Shown here: positions 1 through 6,371 of the stretch, in pieces
Position numbering within the stretch: position 1 is the stretch's first letter
How the letters are laid out: every line of letters starts with the position of its first letter
From: Phycisphaerales bacterium
Lineage (GTDB): Bacteria; Planctomycetota; Phycisphaerae; SM23-33
Direction of reading: 5' to 3'
DNA length: 7,636 nt
Assembly: GCA_003171235.1 (NCBI GenBank)
Contig: PMYM01000200.1
Location: 1-7,636 of the forward strand
Notes under the pieces: generated by a model
What the model was told of the DNA's origin: nothing
What the model saw: the letters and a program-made list of their open reading frames with translations, nothing else
Databases searched by the model: none
Position numbers and translations under genes: made by a program

Positions 1-546
1 TACCAGCTCCCCGACGACCTGGAGAACCAGGTCAACCATGATCGCCTCATGGCCTGGGGGCTGGTGGGAGCGGTGGGGGCGTCGGATTTCCTGCAGCGAT
101 ATTCCTACCGCCTGCTGGGGCCGGTGATGCTGCTGGCGGGCATGGCTTCGGCCGGCCTGCTGAAGCTGGAGTGGCTTTCGGGCGGCATTGACGCCCAGGC
201 CCTGCAGCGCCGGTTGCCGCGCGGGCTGCTGGACTCGGCCCTGCTGGGGGCGGCCTTTGCCCTGTCATTCTGCCCGATACCGGCGTGGTTTTTCTTTGTC
301 GGGCTGATTCCCCTGGCGACGGCGTACCACTGGCCCCTGCTCATGCCGGCGCTGTTTGGCATCGGCTCGGCCCTGCCGGTGCTGGCCGCGTCGGTGGTGC
401 TGGCGGGACTCACCGGGCGAATCGGCGAGTTCTACAACCGCCTGGCGGGGGTGGAGAAATACGCCCGGCTGGCCACCGGGGTGGTCTTCATCCTGCTGGG
501 GGTGTACTACTGCCTGATCTACCTGTTTGAGATCCGCTTGTTCTGA
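1..546 (+). CDS. C-terminal part of a CcdA/DsbD-type (ArsG-like) polytopic membrane protein
   Basis: The frame is open from base 1 to the TGA at 544-546, giving 181 residues. The N-terminus therefore lies off the left edge, and the ATG at 49 is an internal methionine. The protein is an integral inner-membrane protein with about four hydrophobic segments, near residues 17-55, 80-108, 110-137 and 154-178. A conserved-looking SFCP motif sits in the second segment, followed by a FFVGLIPLA-like helix, a GIGSALPVLA helix and a closing GVVFILLGVYYCLIYLF helix. In CcdA/DsbD-type proteins the SFCP cysteine is the second of two membrane cysteines that pass reducing equivalents; the first would be upstream of the window. 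From memory, the FLQRY...RLLGP segment and the ending resemble ArsG-family permeases, which are relatives of CcdA. Substrate and direction of transport cannot be read from this fragment. The family call is firm; the subfamily is moderate. Confidence 0.75.
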   Translation, partial: YQLPDDLENQVNHDRLMAWGLVGAVGASDFLQRYSYRLLGPVMLLAGMASAGLLKLEWLSGGIDAQALQRRLPRGLLDSALLGAAFALSFCPIPAWFFFVGLIPLATAYHWPLLMPALFGIGSALPVLAASVVLAGLTGRIGEFYNRLAGVEKYARLATGVVFILLGVYYCLIYLFEIRLF

Positions 547-623
547 GATTTCGCAGGCAAGACACAGGCCAGACTTAGCCCTCAGTTAAAACGGATACGG
601 CACCGGAGCTTGGTGATTATGCA

Positions 624-646
624 GCCGCGGGAGCGGCGCCTTTCTT
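624..646 (+). terminator. Possible weak terminator after the membrane-protein gene
   Basis: A 5-bp stem GCCGC/GCGGC (624-628 with 633-637) closes a GGGA tetraloop of the GNRA type. It is followed by GCC and then TTTCTT. It lies about 80 nt after the upstream stop codon. The stem is short and the T-tract is interrupted and set off by three bases, so it may simply be one more palindrome of this intergenic cluster. Confidence 0.3.
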
Positions 647-648
647 AG

Positions 649-690
649 CCCCGGGTGTAGCGAAGCCCGCGAGGGCGAGCAAGCCCGGGG
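649..690. repeat. Nested palindrome with GNRA-loop core
   Basis: An outer inverted repeat, CCCCGGG (649-655) and CCCGGGG (684-690), encloses an inner perfect hairpin GCCC-GCGA-GGGC (665-676). The GCGA loop fits the stable GNRA class. The element is non-coding and belongs to the palindrome cluster upstream of the reductase. I infer a dispersed repetitive element but cannot count genomic copies from this window. Confidence 0.55.
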
Positions 691-709
691 TCACTGGCAT
701 GCGGAGAAG

Positions 710-791
710 AAGCCCCGGCAGGGGCGCCTTGGACTTGGGCAGATGCAAGGGTTTCCCTGCGCAGGAAGTCCAAGGCGCCCCTATGGGGCTT
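710..791. repeat. Long near-perfect inverted repeat, 82 nt
   Basis: The left arm (710-736) and right arm (766-791) are reverse complements over AAGCCCC plus a 17-nt block containing GGGGCGCCTTGGACTT. They differ only by a small internal mismatch, GGC against AT, near the outer end. The 29-nt centre can pair further: GCAAGGG (745-751) opposes CCCTGC (755-760) with one bulged A around a TTT loop. The whole element could fold as a single long hairpin in RNA or extrude as a cruciform. It contains no ORF and is probably a dispersed palindromic repeat of MITE or REP type. Confidence 0.7.
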
Positions 792-812
792 GTTCATCAA
801 AGCGACCTTTGA

Positions 813-856
813 CCCAGGGCTTCCGCCCTGGGCTACGAAAGACGCCGCTACGCGGC
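813..856. repeat. Two short perfect hairpins in tandem
   Basis: A perfect 8-bp stem CCCAGGGC/GCCCTGGG (813-820 with 825-832) closes a TTCC loop. Twelve bases later GCCGC/GCGGC (844-848 with 852-856) forms a second hairpin with a 3-nt loop. No T-tract follows either, so neither looks like an intrinsic terminator. Together with the elements at 649-690 and 710-791 they form a composite palindromic block just upstream of the reductase promoter. Confidence 0.6.
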
Positions 857-967
857 TCAGAGGGGTGCGGAAGGCTGGTTCAACGTGAGTGCCAGGATCG
901 CCCCGGGCTTTGCCAGAGGCGTGCCCGTCCGCGCTGTTTGCGGCGGCCATGAAAGATCGCCTTGGGG

Positions 968-973
968 TATAAT
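968..973 (+). promoter_or_regulatory. Consensus -10 box (TATAAT) of the aldo/keto reductase gene
   Basis: A perfect TATAAT lies 22 nt before the ATG at 996, so transcription would start near 980 and give a very short leader. No good -35 hexamer occurs at 16-18 bp spacing; TTGCGG at 938-943 is 24 bp away. The promoter may therefore be -10 dominated or activator dependent. It lies inside the longer open frame that could start at 885, which supports 996 as the true start. Confidence 0.6.
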
Positions 974-980
974 AGCCGCG

Positions 981-987
981 AAAGGAG
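981..987 (+). promoter_or_regulatory. Shine-Dalgarno sequence that fixes the reductase start
   Basis: AAAGGAG ends 8 nt before the ATG at 996. This is the only strong ribosome binding site near any candidate start of this frame, so it selects 996 over the upstream alternative at 885. Confidence 0.8.
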
Positions 988-995
988 CATTGAAC

Positions 996-1853
996 ATGGC
1001 ATTGCCCAAGCGGCCATACGGCAAGGACGGCGTGCAGCTATCGGTGATCGGTTTTGGTGGCATCGTGGTGATGGAGGAAGAGCCGGCGGCGGCTGCTCGG
1101 GCGGTGGGGCGGGCCGTCGAGCGCGGGGTGAACTACTTCGACGTGGCCCCGACCTACGGCGACGCCGAGGCCAAGCTCGGCCCGGCCCTGGAGCCGTATC
1201 GCAAGGGAGTGTTCCTTGCCTGCAAGACCGCCCAGCGATCGGCCGCGGGCGCGCGGGCCGAACTGGCCGCCTCGCTGGAGCGCCTGCGGACCGACCACCT
1301 GGACCTCTACCAGCTTCACTGCCTGCAGACGCCGCAGGACGTGGATGAAGTCTTCGCCCCCGGCGGGGCGATGGAAGTGCTCTGTGAGGCCCGCCGCAGC
1401 GGGCAGGTGCGGTACCTGGGCTTCTCAGCCCATAGCGAGCAGGCGGCCCTGGAGGCGATGAAGCGGTTTGATTTCGACTCGGTGCTCTTCCCGGTGAACT
1501 TCGCCTGCTGGCTCAAGAACAACTTTGGCCCGGCGGTGGTGGCGGAGGCGGCCCGGCGGGGCATCTCGCGCCTGGCGCTCAAGGCCCTGGCCATGCAGAA
1601 GTGGCCCTGGCCAAAGGACCACCCCAATCGCCGGCACTTCCACAAGTGCTGGTACCAGCCGGTCAGCCAGCGGCGGCAGGCCAACCTGGCGGTGCGATTC
1701 GCCCTCAGCCAGGACATCACCGCCGCCGTCTCCCCCAGCCACGAGGATCTGCTCCACCTGGCCCTGGACACGGCGGAGAATCTCCAGCCGATCACGCCGG
1801 CAGAAATCGCCGAACTGTCTTCCCTTGCCGCCAGCCTGGACCCGGTGATGTGA
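996..1853 (+). CDS. Aldo/keto reductase family protein
   Basis: This 285-residue protein is a probable cytoplasmic NAD(P)H-dependent oxidoreductase with the (beta/alpha)8 barrel of the aldo/keto reductases. The usual catalytic tetrad is visible: D49 and Y54 in GVNYFDVAPTYGDAE, K77 in VFLACKTAQ, and H108 in DLYQLHCLQ. The N-terminal RPYGKDGVQLSVIGFGG is the typical first strand. The later LALKALAMQKWPWP, KCWYQP and RFALSQDITAAVSPSHEDLL segments match a barrel-only subgroup that I recall from Planctomycetes and Acidobacteria. The protein stops soon after the barrel and lacks the C-terminal four-cysteine iron-sulfur extension of some relatives. The start at 996 is chosen because an AAAGGAG site and a TATAAT box sit just upstream; the frame is open further back to a possible start at 885. 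The substrate is unknown. It appears to be transcribed alone, with 166 nt before the next gene. Confidence 0.9.
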   Translation: MALPKRPYGKDGVQLSVIGFGGIVVMEEEPAAAARAVGRAVERGVNYFDVAPTYGDAEAKLGPALEPYRKGVFLACKTAQRSAAGARAELAASLERLRTDHLDLYQLHCLQTPQDVDEVFAPGGAMEVLCEARRSGQVRYLGFSAHSEQAALEAMKRFDFDSVLFPVNFACWLKNNFGPAVVAEAARRGISRLALKALAMQKWPWPKDHPNRRHFHKCWYQPVSQRRQANLAVRFALSQDITAAVSPSHEDLLHLALDTAENLQPITPAEIAELSSLAASLDPVM

Positions 1854-2019
1854 CGCGGTGTGCCATCCTTACGCTTCTATCGCGGAAGGGCAGCAACCTT
1901 AGGAAATCCAGATGAAAAAGTTGCGCGAGGGCCATGCGGCGTGTCATATGAGGGGGGTGAGGAACTGCAAAGGGGCGAATTAGAGTCTTTCAGCCGGACA
2001 GATGGGTGGATGACGGGCG

Positions 2020-2550
2020 TTGGCGGATCAGTCCGAAATCGTGATGGATCTGCTGAACTCAGAGGGTAGCCGACTGTTGGGGCTGCTCAAGCGGCTGACC
2101 CTGCGCGAGGACATTGCCCAAGACCTCCTGCAGGAGTTGGTGATTCGGCTGCTGGAATCCAAGAAGTTCTTCGGTGCGACCAGCAAGATAGCCTTTGCCC
2201 GCCGGTGTGCCATGAACCTGGCGTTCAACTGGCGACGAAGGGCCCGGCCGAAGCTGCCAGGCCTTTCGCTGGAAGGCCAGGCTGATCCAAAGCCCTCGCC
2301 GCACCAGCAGGTGGCTGATGCCGATGAATTTCAGGAGATTCTGCGTGCCAGTGAAACGCTCAGCGAACTGCAGCGAGACATTTTCATCCTCCACTTTGTC
2401 GAGCAGGAATCGTATGAGAGCATCGCCAGCCAATACGGCAAGACCGCCCAGCAGGTGCGGGGCCTGGCGCACAAGGCAATCGAGGACATCCGTTTGCGGC
2501 TAAACAGGCACGAGGACAGTTCGCAGGAACAGACACATGTCCGGGTTTAA
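2020..2550 (+). CDS. ECF-like sigma-70 family RNA polymerase sigma factor
   Basis: This 176-residue protein has the two-domain layout of extracytoplasmic-function sigma factors. Region 2 is near residues 13-75, with EDIAQDLLQELVIRLL and then the basic RRCAMNLAFNWRRR. A polar linker (76-103) follows, then region 4 (104-162) with LSELQRDIFILHFVEQESYESIASQYG and a helix-turn-helix ending in AHKAIEDIRLRL. It should direct RNA polymerase to a small regulon. The likely start is TTG at 2020: the frame has a stop at 2011-2013, and a weak GGGTGGA lies 9 nt before the TTG. GTG 2041 or ATG 2044 are alternatives without a better ribosome binding site. Its last 14 bases overlap the next gene, implying translational coupling and a shared operon. 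The promoter in 1854-2019 is not clear. The sigma call is strong; the exact ECF group is not assigned. Confidence 0.88.
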   Translation: MADQSEIVMDLLNSEGSRLLGLLKRLTLREDIAQDLLQELVIRLLESKKFFGATSKIAFARRCAMNLAFNWRRRARPKLPGLSLEGQADPKPSPHQQVADADEFQEILRASETLSELQRDIFILHFVEQESYESIASQYGKTAQQVRGLAHKAIEDIRLRLNRHEDSSQEQTHVRV

Positions 2551-4321
2551 TGCAGAAGAGATCGAGCAAACAACGGCCCGGCTGGGCCAGGTGCAGATGA
2601 GCCCGCGCGGCGCGGAGCAGGCCCTGGACCGCGCCCGGGTTATGATCCTGAGCCGCCGGGAAGAACTCCAGCGGCGGCACAAAATGGGGAGGCTGATCAT
2701 GCGAATCGCGATTCCATCGGGCATTGCGGCTGCCATTATCCTGGCGACGGTTCTCTCGGTCGTCCTGGTCCCTGGCCACCAGGCAACGGCGGCGGAAGAA
2801 CTCCAGCAGGTGGCCCAGGCCAATACGGCCTACAAGGGCTGGATACACATCCACGCCACCTTGCAAGCCGTCCCCGGGACGACGTTGCCGGCGCCCAAAG
2901 AGTCTCTGCCTTCCGACGTCTGGGACCACGTTAACACGGTGGACGGGACGCAGGCCCGCGTCAATGTCATAGGCAAGCAACGGACGATGGATATTTACCT
3001 GCCGTCGCGAAAGGAAGTGGCGACCTACGACAGCCAGACGGGGGAGGTTCGCTGGGCAACCATGGGGGCCGATACGGCTAAGGGCATGACTGAAACCGCG
3101 GCCATGTCGCCGGTGACTTTGGCCCAGACTCTCTTGCAGGTCAAGAAGGACACCGGGCGCGACCCGGAAGAGGTACTCCTCAAGCGCGAAAACGGCCTGG
3201 ACCGCTACGACATTACCCTCTTCAAAAACGAGGAGGAGGCCAAGCGTGTATACCAGGAGCGCGGCGAGTCCCCGTGGTTCAACAAGGCAACGCTGTGGAC
3301 GGACCCCCAATCTCGGTTGATCCAGAAAATGCGGTATGTCAACCATGGCATGGACATCTCCTCCGACTTTACCTACGGCAAGCCGGAAATAGGGGATATC
3401 TACGAGCTTGGTGCGCCCAAGAACGCCAAGGTGATCGACAATCGCCTGAGGACGGACCTGGCCGGCGTATTGGATCGGCTGGCCGCCAGGGCCGTTAAGG
3501 GGCTGGGCAACTGCGTGGCCGTCATCACCATGAGCGACGTCGAGGATTCAAGCACGCAGCCAATTAAGGGCGGGGGCTTTGTCCAACTTTACGAGAAGGA
3601 GCCGACCCGTTGGTTCGCCGCCCATTACCGCATCGGCGACGCCAACGGGCGCGTGGCGAAAGGTGCTTTTCTTCCGGTCGCGCCGGAGGGCTGGGCCCTG
3701 CCGGATGTCGGGCAGCTTGTCGGGCAACTCAAGGACATCGCTCCCAGCCAATTCTGGCTCATGGACGGCGACAAGGGATGGGCCGGTTGGGCCAGGCAAC
3801 CATCAATATCCTATGACTCTCGAGTAGTCGCAGCCAAGGAGCATGACGTTATGTTGGCGCAGGAGGGGTTGGGTGGGGCAGTCTGGCCCAGCGGCGGCGG
3901 GTCAAGCATTGGGTCAACTGATTCCAAGGCGGAACTGATTACCGATCCGGCCCGGCCGGGGCTCGTCGGGATCACTAGTGAACGGACATGGAAGGAGCAA
4001 GGGCAATCCATACGCAGTGAGAGCGTGTCCTGGATTGATCCAACCAGAGACGACATGCCGGTAGAGAAAACCTGGAGGTACTGGGTGAACGGCAGTCTGT
4101 TTACCGAGACCAGTACCAAGTACCTGGAATACGCCCAGTTGCCGGACGGCCAGTGGTATCCCAAGCGATGGGTGGAAACACGACTCGACAACGTGCCGCG
4201 ACGCTCGACGACGCAATTGACCAAATCGCTCACGCAGTACAACTTGCTCGTCGTGCCGAACATGACCCTCGACAAGGACTGGTTTGTCAATCTTGCCGAG
4301 AAGTTCGGAAAGGTGAAATGA
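2537..4321 (+). CDS. Single-pass membrane protein with large ectodomain, candidate anti-sigma factor or sensor
   Basis: This 594-residue protein starts at an ATG inside the end of the sigma gene, with AGGA at 2525-2528 eight bases upstream. The first ~55 residues are charged, probably helical and basic just before the membrane (RRHKMGRLIMR). One hydrophobic segment spans about 56-78, and the remaining ~515 residues should face the periplasm. The ectodomain has two related-looking parts. One centres on WTDPQSRLIQKMRYVNHG (254-271), the other on WIDPTRDDMPVEKTWRYWVNG (499-519). Their beta-rich style recalls LolA/LolB-like or lipoprotein-sorting folds, but no family is identified with certainty. 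There is one cysteine (C326) and no HxxxCxxC zinc anti-sigma motif. Gene overlap and topology suggest that the N-terminal tail holds the sigma factor while the ectodomain senses an envelope signal. This is inference; it could instead be a co-expressed target protein. Confidence 0.7.
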   Translation: MSGFNAEEIEQTTARLGQVQMSPRGAEQALDRARVMILSRREELQRRHKMGRLIMRIAIPSGIAAAIILATVLSVVLVPGHQATAAEELQQVAQANTAYKGWIHIHATLQAVPGTTLPAPKESLPSDVWDHVNTVDGTQARVNVIGKQRTMDIYLPSRKEVATYDSQTGEVRWATMGADTAKGMTETAAMSPVTLAQTLLQVKKDTGRDPEEVLLKRENGLDRYDITLFKNEEEAKRVYQERGESPWFNKATLWTDPQSRLIQKMRYVNHGMDISSDFTYGKPEIGDIYELGAPKNAKVIDNRLRTDLAGVLDRLAARAVKGLGNCVAVITMSDVEDSSTQPIKGGGFVQLYEKEPTRWFAAHYRIGDANGRVAKGAFLPVAPEGWALPDVGQLVGQLKDIAPSQFWLMDGDKGWAGWARQPSISYDSRVVAAKEHDVMLAQEGLGGAVWPSGGGSSIGSTDSKAELITDPARPGLVGITSERTWKEQGQSIRSESVSWIDPTRDDMPVEKTWRYWVNGSLFTETSTKYLEYAQLPDGQWYPKRWVETRLDNVPRRSTTQLTKSLTQYNLLVVPNMTLDKDWFVNLAEKFGKVK

Positions 4322-4461
4322 GCGATCGGGCAACGCCAGCCCGGCCACGACGACAAATGAATCCTGCCGCAGTTATTAAACCCCCATGTCGGTATTACCG
4401 ATTGTCCTTCTGGGACTTCAGGGCTGGGTCCGTCCCTCCGGAGGGATGTAGAACGGCCTAG
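4318..4461 (+). CDS. Doubtful 47-residue ORF coupled by an ATGA overlap
   Basis: The ATG overlaps the TGA of the preceding gene (ATGA, 4318-4321), with AAAGG at 4307-4311 upstream, a classic coupling arrangement. The predicted peptide is short and rich in Arg and Pro (SDRATPARPRRQ...), with two cysteines and no recognisable domain. Its second half runs through the left arm and inner palindrome of the terminator at 4413-4487, and the base pattern there serves the hairpin rather than codon choice. I recognise no homologue. It may be a chance ORF or the stub of a deleted third operon gene. Confidence 0.2.
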   Translation: MSDRATPARPRRQMNPAAVIKPPCRYYRLSFWDFRAGSVPPEGCRTA

Positions 4462-4487
4462 CGTTGTTCTGAAGTCCTTTTCTTTTG
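4413..4487 (+). terminator. Intrinsic terminator with nested palindrome at the end of the sigma operon
   Basis: A perfect 9-bp inverted repeat GGACTTCAG (4413-4421) and CTGAAGTCC (4469-4477) is followed at once by TTTTCTTTT. Inside it lies a perfect 14-bp palindrome TCCCTCC/GGAGGGA (4433-4446). The element sits between convergent genes ending at 4321 (+) and 4500 (-). The T-tract is present only in the plus direction, so it should terminate mainly the sigma operon. The 47-nt interior is long for a simple terminator, which makes it look like a palindromic element doing terminator duty. Confidence 0.65.
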
Positions 4488-4499
4488 CGCCGCGGAACG

Positions 4500-6311
4500 T
4501 TACCGCCAGTAGTAGTTCCAACTGTAACCCAGGTCGATGGACTTGCCCGATTCGAGGCTGACGTTCCAGGTGATCTTGGCCATGCCGTTGAAGTGGTACC
4601 ACCAGTTCGGCCAGCCGTACCACCGCCACCAGAACGGCTGCTCGAAGCCCTCCTGGTCCAGCACGTTGAGCATCTCGACCTTGCCGTCGTTGTCGGCCTT
4701 ATCCTTATCGACGTTGCCCAACACGCTGCGCGTGACCTCGACCTTGACGGGCTCCTTGCGGTAGTTGGTCAGGCTGATCGTGCCGGCCAGCTCCACCTTG
4801 CCGTACTGGTCGCCTTGCCAGTTGACGGCGTTGGGGGTGCGGGCGGTTTCCTTGTCGGTGCGCTTGGCCTTGATGTCCACGGCGGCGGTGATCTCCAGGT
4901 CCACCTTGCCGCCCACGGAGGTGTAGGTCATCAGGCCCTGGGCCATGGGCTTGTTGTCGCGGAAGATCAGCACCGGGGCGGTGGTCAGAGGGTCCTTGGA
5001 GTTGTTGGTCAGGCGCAGCTTGTGCATGACCTTGGGGGCCGACAGCAGGCGGGCGATCTGGAGTTGCTGCTCGGTGTTGATATTGGCGCGGATATCCTGC
5101 GGCGGCGAGAAGGGCAGGTCCAGGGTGTAAACGTCTTCGTACGGCAGCGTGTAGTCGGCCACCGGCAGCACCAGCCGCTGGCCCTTCTTGAGCGTGACGT
5201 GCTTGACGGGGAAGACGAAGAGGTCCTCGTTCTGCACCCCGCCGGCCACCTCCGGCCCGAGGTCCGTGATGGCAGGTGCAGCGGGCCTTACGGGATAGCC
5301 CCCGCCCCCGGACCCGGCCACCTGTGACATCATGGAGTTGCTGAGCATCTGGCCGCCCATGTAGCCGTCCTGCCCGTTCCGGGCTACCTGCGCCAGCACC
5401 TGCTGCAGGGCGATGGGGTCGGTCATGTCCTGGAAGGCAAAGGTCGGCACGCCGATGACCAGGTTGCAGGTCACGTCCTCCAGGTCCACCATCTCGTTGA
5501 CGAGGGTGGCCTGGAACTTGACCGTGGCGCTGCCCTTGCCGTCGATGTTGAGTTTGTACTGGGGTATCCACCTCAGGCCGCGCTGCAGGTAGAGCAGGCC
5601 CACGTCGGCCGTTGCCTGCGGGGCCTTGCCGGACCAGTCCAGCTTCAGCGTCAGCAGGTTGCGGAATTCTTCCGAGGCCAGCTTGGGCTGGGCGATGTCG
5701 CCGCGGAAGGTGACGTCCTGGATATGGGCGAAGTCCACGACCTTGAGCCCCTCGGCGGTCTTGAGCACCACCACGTTGCCCTTGGCGGGCAGGCGCGGGC
5801 CGGCGCCGGGCGGGCTGGCGGCTTCAAGCTCCACGCCGCTCTGGACGGGCACCGCGACGATGGTGGCGGGATAGGCCAGCGGCTTGTCCTCGCGCCCGGC
5901 GGGGGCTTCGGTGATCACCACGGCGGCCCCGACGTTGGCCTCGATCAGGTCGCGGATGTTCAGCGCGGTGCGGGCGATCAGCACCTTGCGCTGCCCGGCC
6001 AGCACGGCCTGGAGCGAAGCCTGCTTGTCCGCGGCGAAGGGCCAGAAGGTGCCCAGCACCGGCGTGGGCAGGTAGTCCAGGACGACGTTGCCGGCGCCGT
6101 CGGTGGGCATGACGCCCTGGTGGAGCATGAAGGCGTGCCCGTCCTTGAAGATGGTGGCCTCGCGCACGGGCATGCGCGCCAGGGCTTCCTGCGGGGTGGC
6201 GTTCTGGGGGGCGGGGCGAACACCCGCCGGGGCCGAAGCGGTGGCGGCGGTCTGAGCCAGAACTGACTGAGCGGCCAGTAACAGCCCAACAGCGATCAAT
6301 CCGGTGCGCAT
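4500..6311 (-). CDS. Secreted DUF4139-like protein with Trp-rich C-terminus
   Basis: This 603-residue protein begins with a signal peptide (MRTGLIAVGLLLAAQSVLAQ, cleavage probably after A19) and a Pro/Ala-rich linker. The N-terminal part has EATIFKDGHAFMLHQG (51-66) and TPVLGTFWPF. The DUF4139-like core begins near residue 238 with LLYLQRGLRWIPQYKLNI, then ATLVNEMVDLEDVTCNLVIGVPTF (268-291). These match the Y..gl.W.P.Y and N.m.vDLeDV pattern of that family. A Met/Gly-rich loop (about 316-342) interrupts it. Beta-rich sequence follows, and residues 560-574 carry ten aromatics, six of them Trp, before an ending of YSWNYYWR. The function of the family is not established; a periplasmic or cell-surface location is inferred from the signal peptide. 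AAGGAG (6319-6324) lies 7 nt before the ATG. It is downstream of the SGNH gene but separated from it by 164 nt and a repeat, so co-transcription is uncertain. Confidence 0.75.
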   Translation of the reverse strand: MRTGLIAVGLLLAAQSVLAQTAATASAPAGVRPAPQNATPQEALARMPVREATIFKDGHAFMLHQGVMPTDGAGNVVLDYLPTPVLGTFWPFAADKQASLQAVLAGQRKVLIARTALNIRDLIEANVGAAVVITEAPAGREDKPLAYPATIVAVPVQSGVELEAASPPGAGPRLPAKGNVVVLKTAEGLKVVDFAHIQDVTFRGDIAQPKLASEEFRNLLTLKLDWSGKAPQATADVGLLYLQRGLRWIPQYKLNIDGKGSATVKFQATLVNEMVDLEDVTCNLVIGVPTFAFQDMTDPIALQQVLAQVARNGQDGYMGGQMLSNSMMSQVAGSGGGGYPVRPAAPAITDLGPEVAGGVQNEDLFVFPVKHVTLKKGQRLVLPVADYTLPYEDVYTLDLPFSPPQDIRANINTEQQLQIARLLSAPKVMHKLRLTNNSKDPLTTAPVLIFRDNKPMAQGLMTYTSVGGKVDLEITAAVDIKAKRTDKETARTPNAVNWQGDQYGKVELAGTISLTNYRKEPVKVEVTRSVLGNVDKDKADNDGKVEMLNVLDQEGFEQPFWWRWYGWPNWWYHFNGMAKITWNVSLESGKSIDLGYSWNYYWR

Positions 6312-6318
6312 GAGATAT

Positions 6319-6324
6319 CTCCTT
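6319..6324 (-). promoter_or_regulatory. Shine-Dalgarno sequence of the DUF4139-like gene
   Basis: Read on the minus strand, AAGGAG precedes the ATG (6311-6309) by 7 nt. It confirms the start that places the signal peptide at the N-terminus. Confidence 0.75.
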
Positions 6325-6371
6325 GGGTCTCTACATTCTTAGATGACTTTGCCGGCGGAAAGTTCCAAGAA

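Larger units (their letters stand above)
547..967. other. Intergenic region packed with palindromes, no gene seen
   Basis: This stretch of about 420 bases lies between the membrane-protein stop and the reductase promoter. No frame in it has a convincing start, ribosome binding site and protein-like composition. It holds a run of inverted repeats, listed separately: 624-637, 649-690, 710-791, 813-832 and 844-856. Such tight packing suggests dispersed palindromic elements of REP or MITE style, or structured RNA, rather than a decayed gene. Confidence 0.6.

Noticed and set aside
1921..1949. Possible sigma-gene promoter TTGCGC - 17 bp - TCATAT
   Set aside because: Only three of six bases match the consensus in each hexamer, which is not enough to call a promoter.
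2002..2013. Tiny ATG-GGT-GGA-TGA frame just before the sigma gene, as a leader peptide
   Set aside because: Three codons with no ribosome binding site; more likely chance, and the same bases supply the weak Shine-Dalgarno for the TTG start at 2020.
2384..3346. Minus-strand open frame of 320 codons opposite the sigma/ectodomain genes
   Set aside because: It lies antisense to two genes with clear protein features; its own translation is rich in Arg, Pro and Gly with no recognisable motif, as expected of a GC-rich shadow frame.
4485..6266. Long plus-strand frames (4485-5327 and 5724-6266) opposite the DUF4139-like gene
   Set aside because: Their translations are low-complexity, rich in Val, Gly, His and Leu, and mirror the codons of the real minus-strand gene, which has a signal peptide, a ribosome binding site and family motifs.
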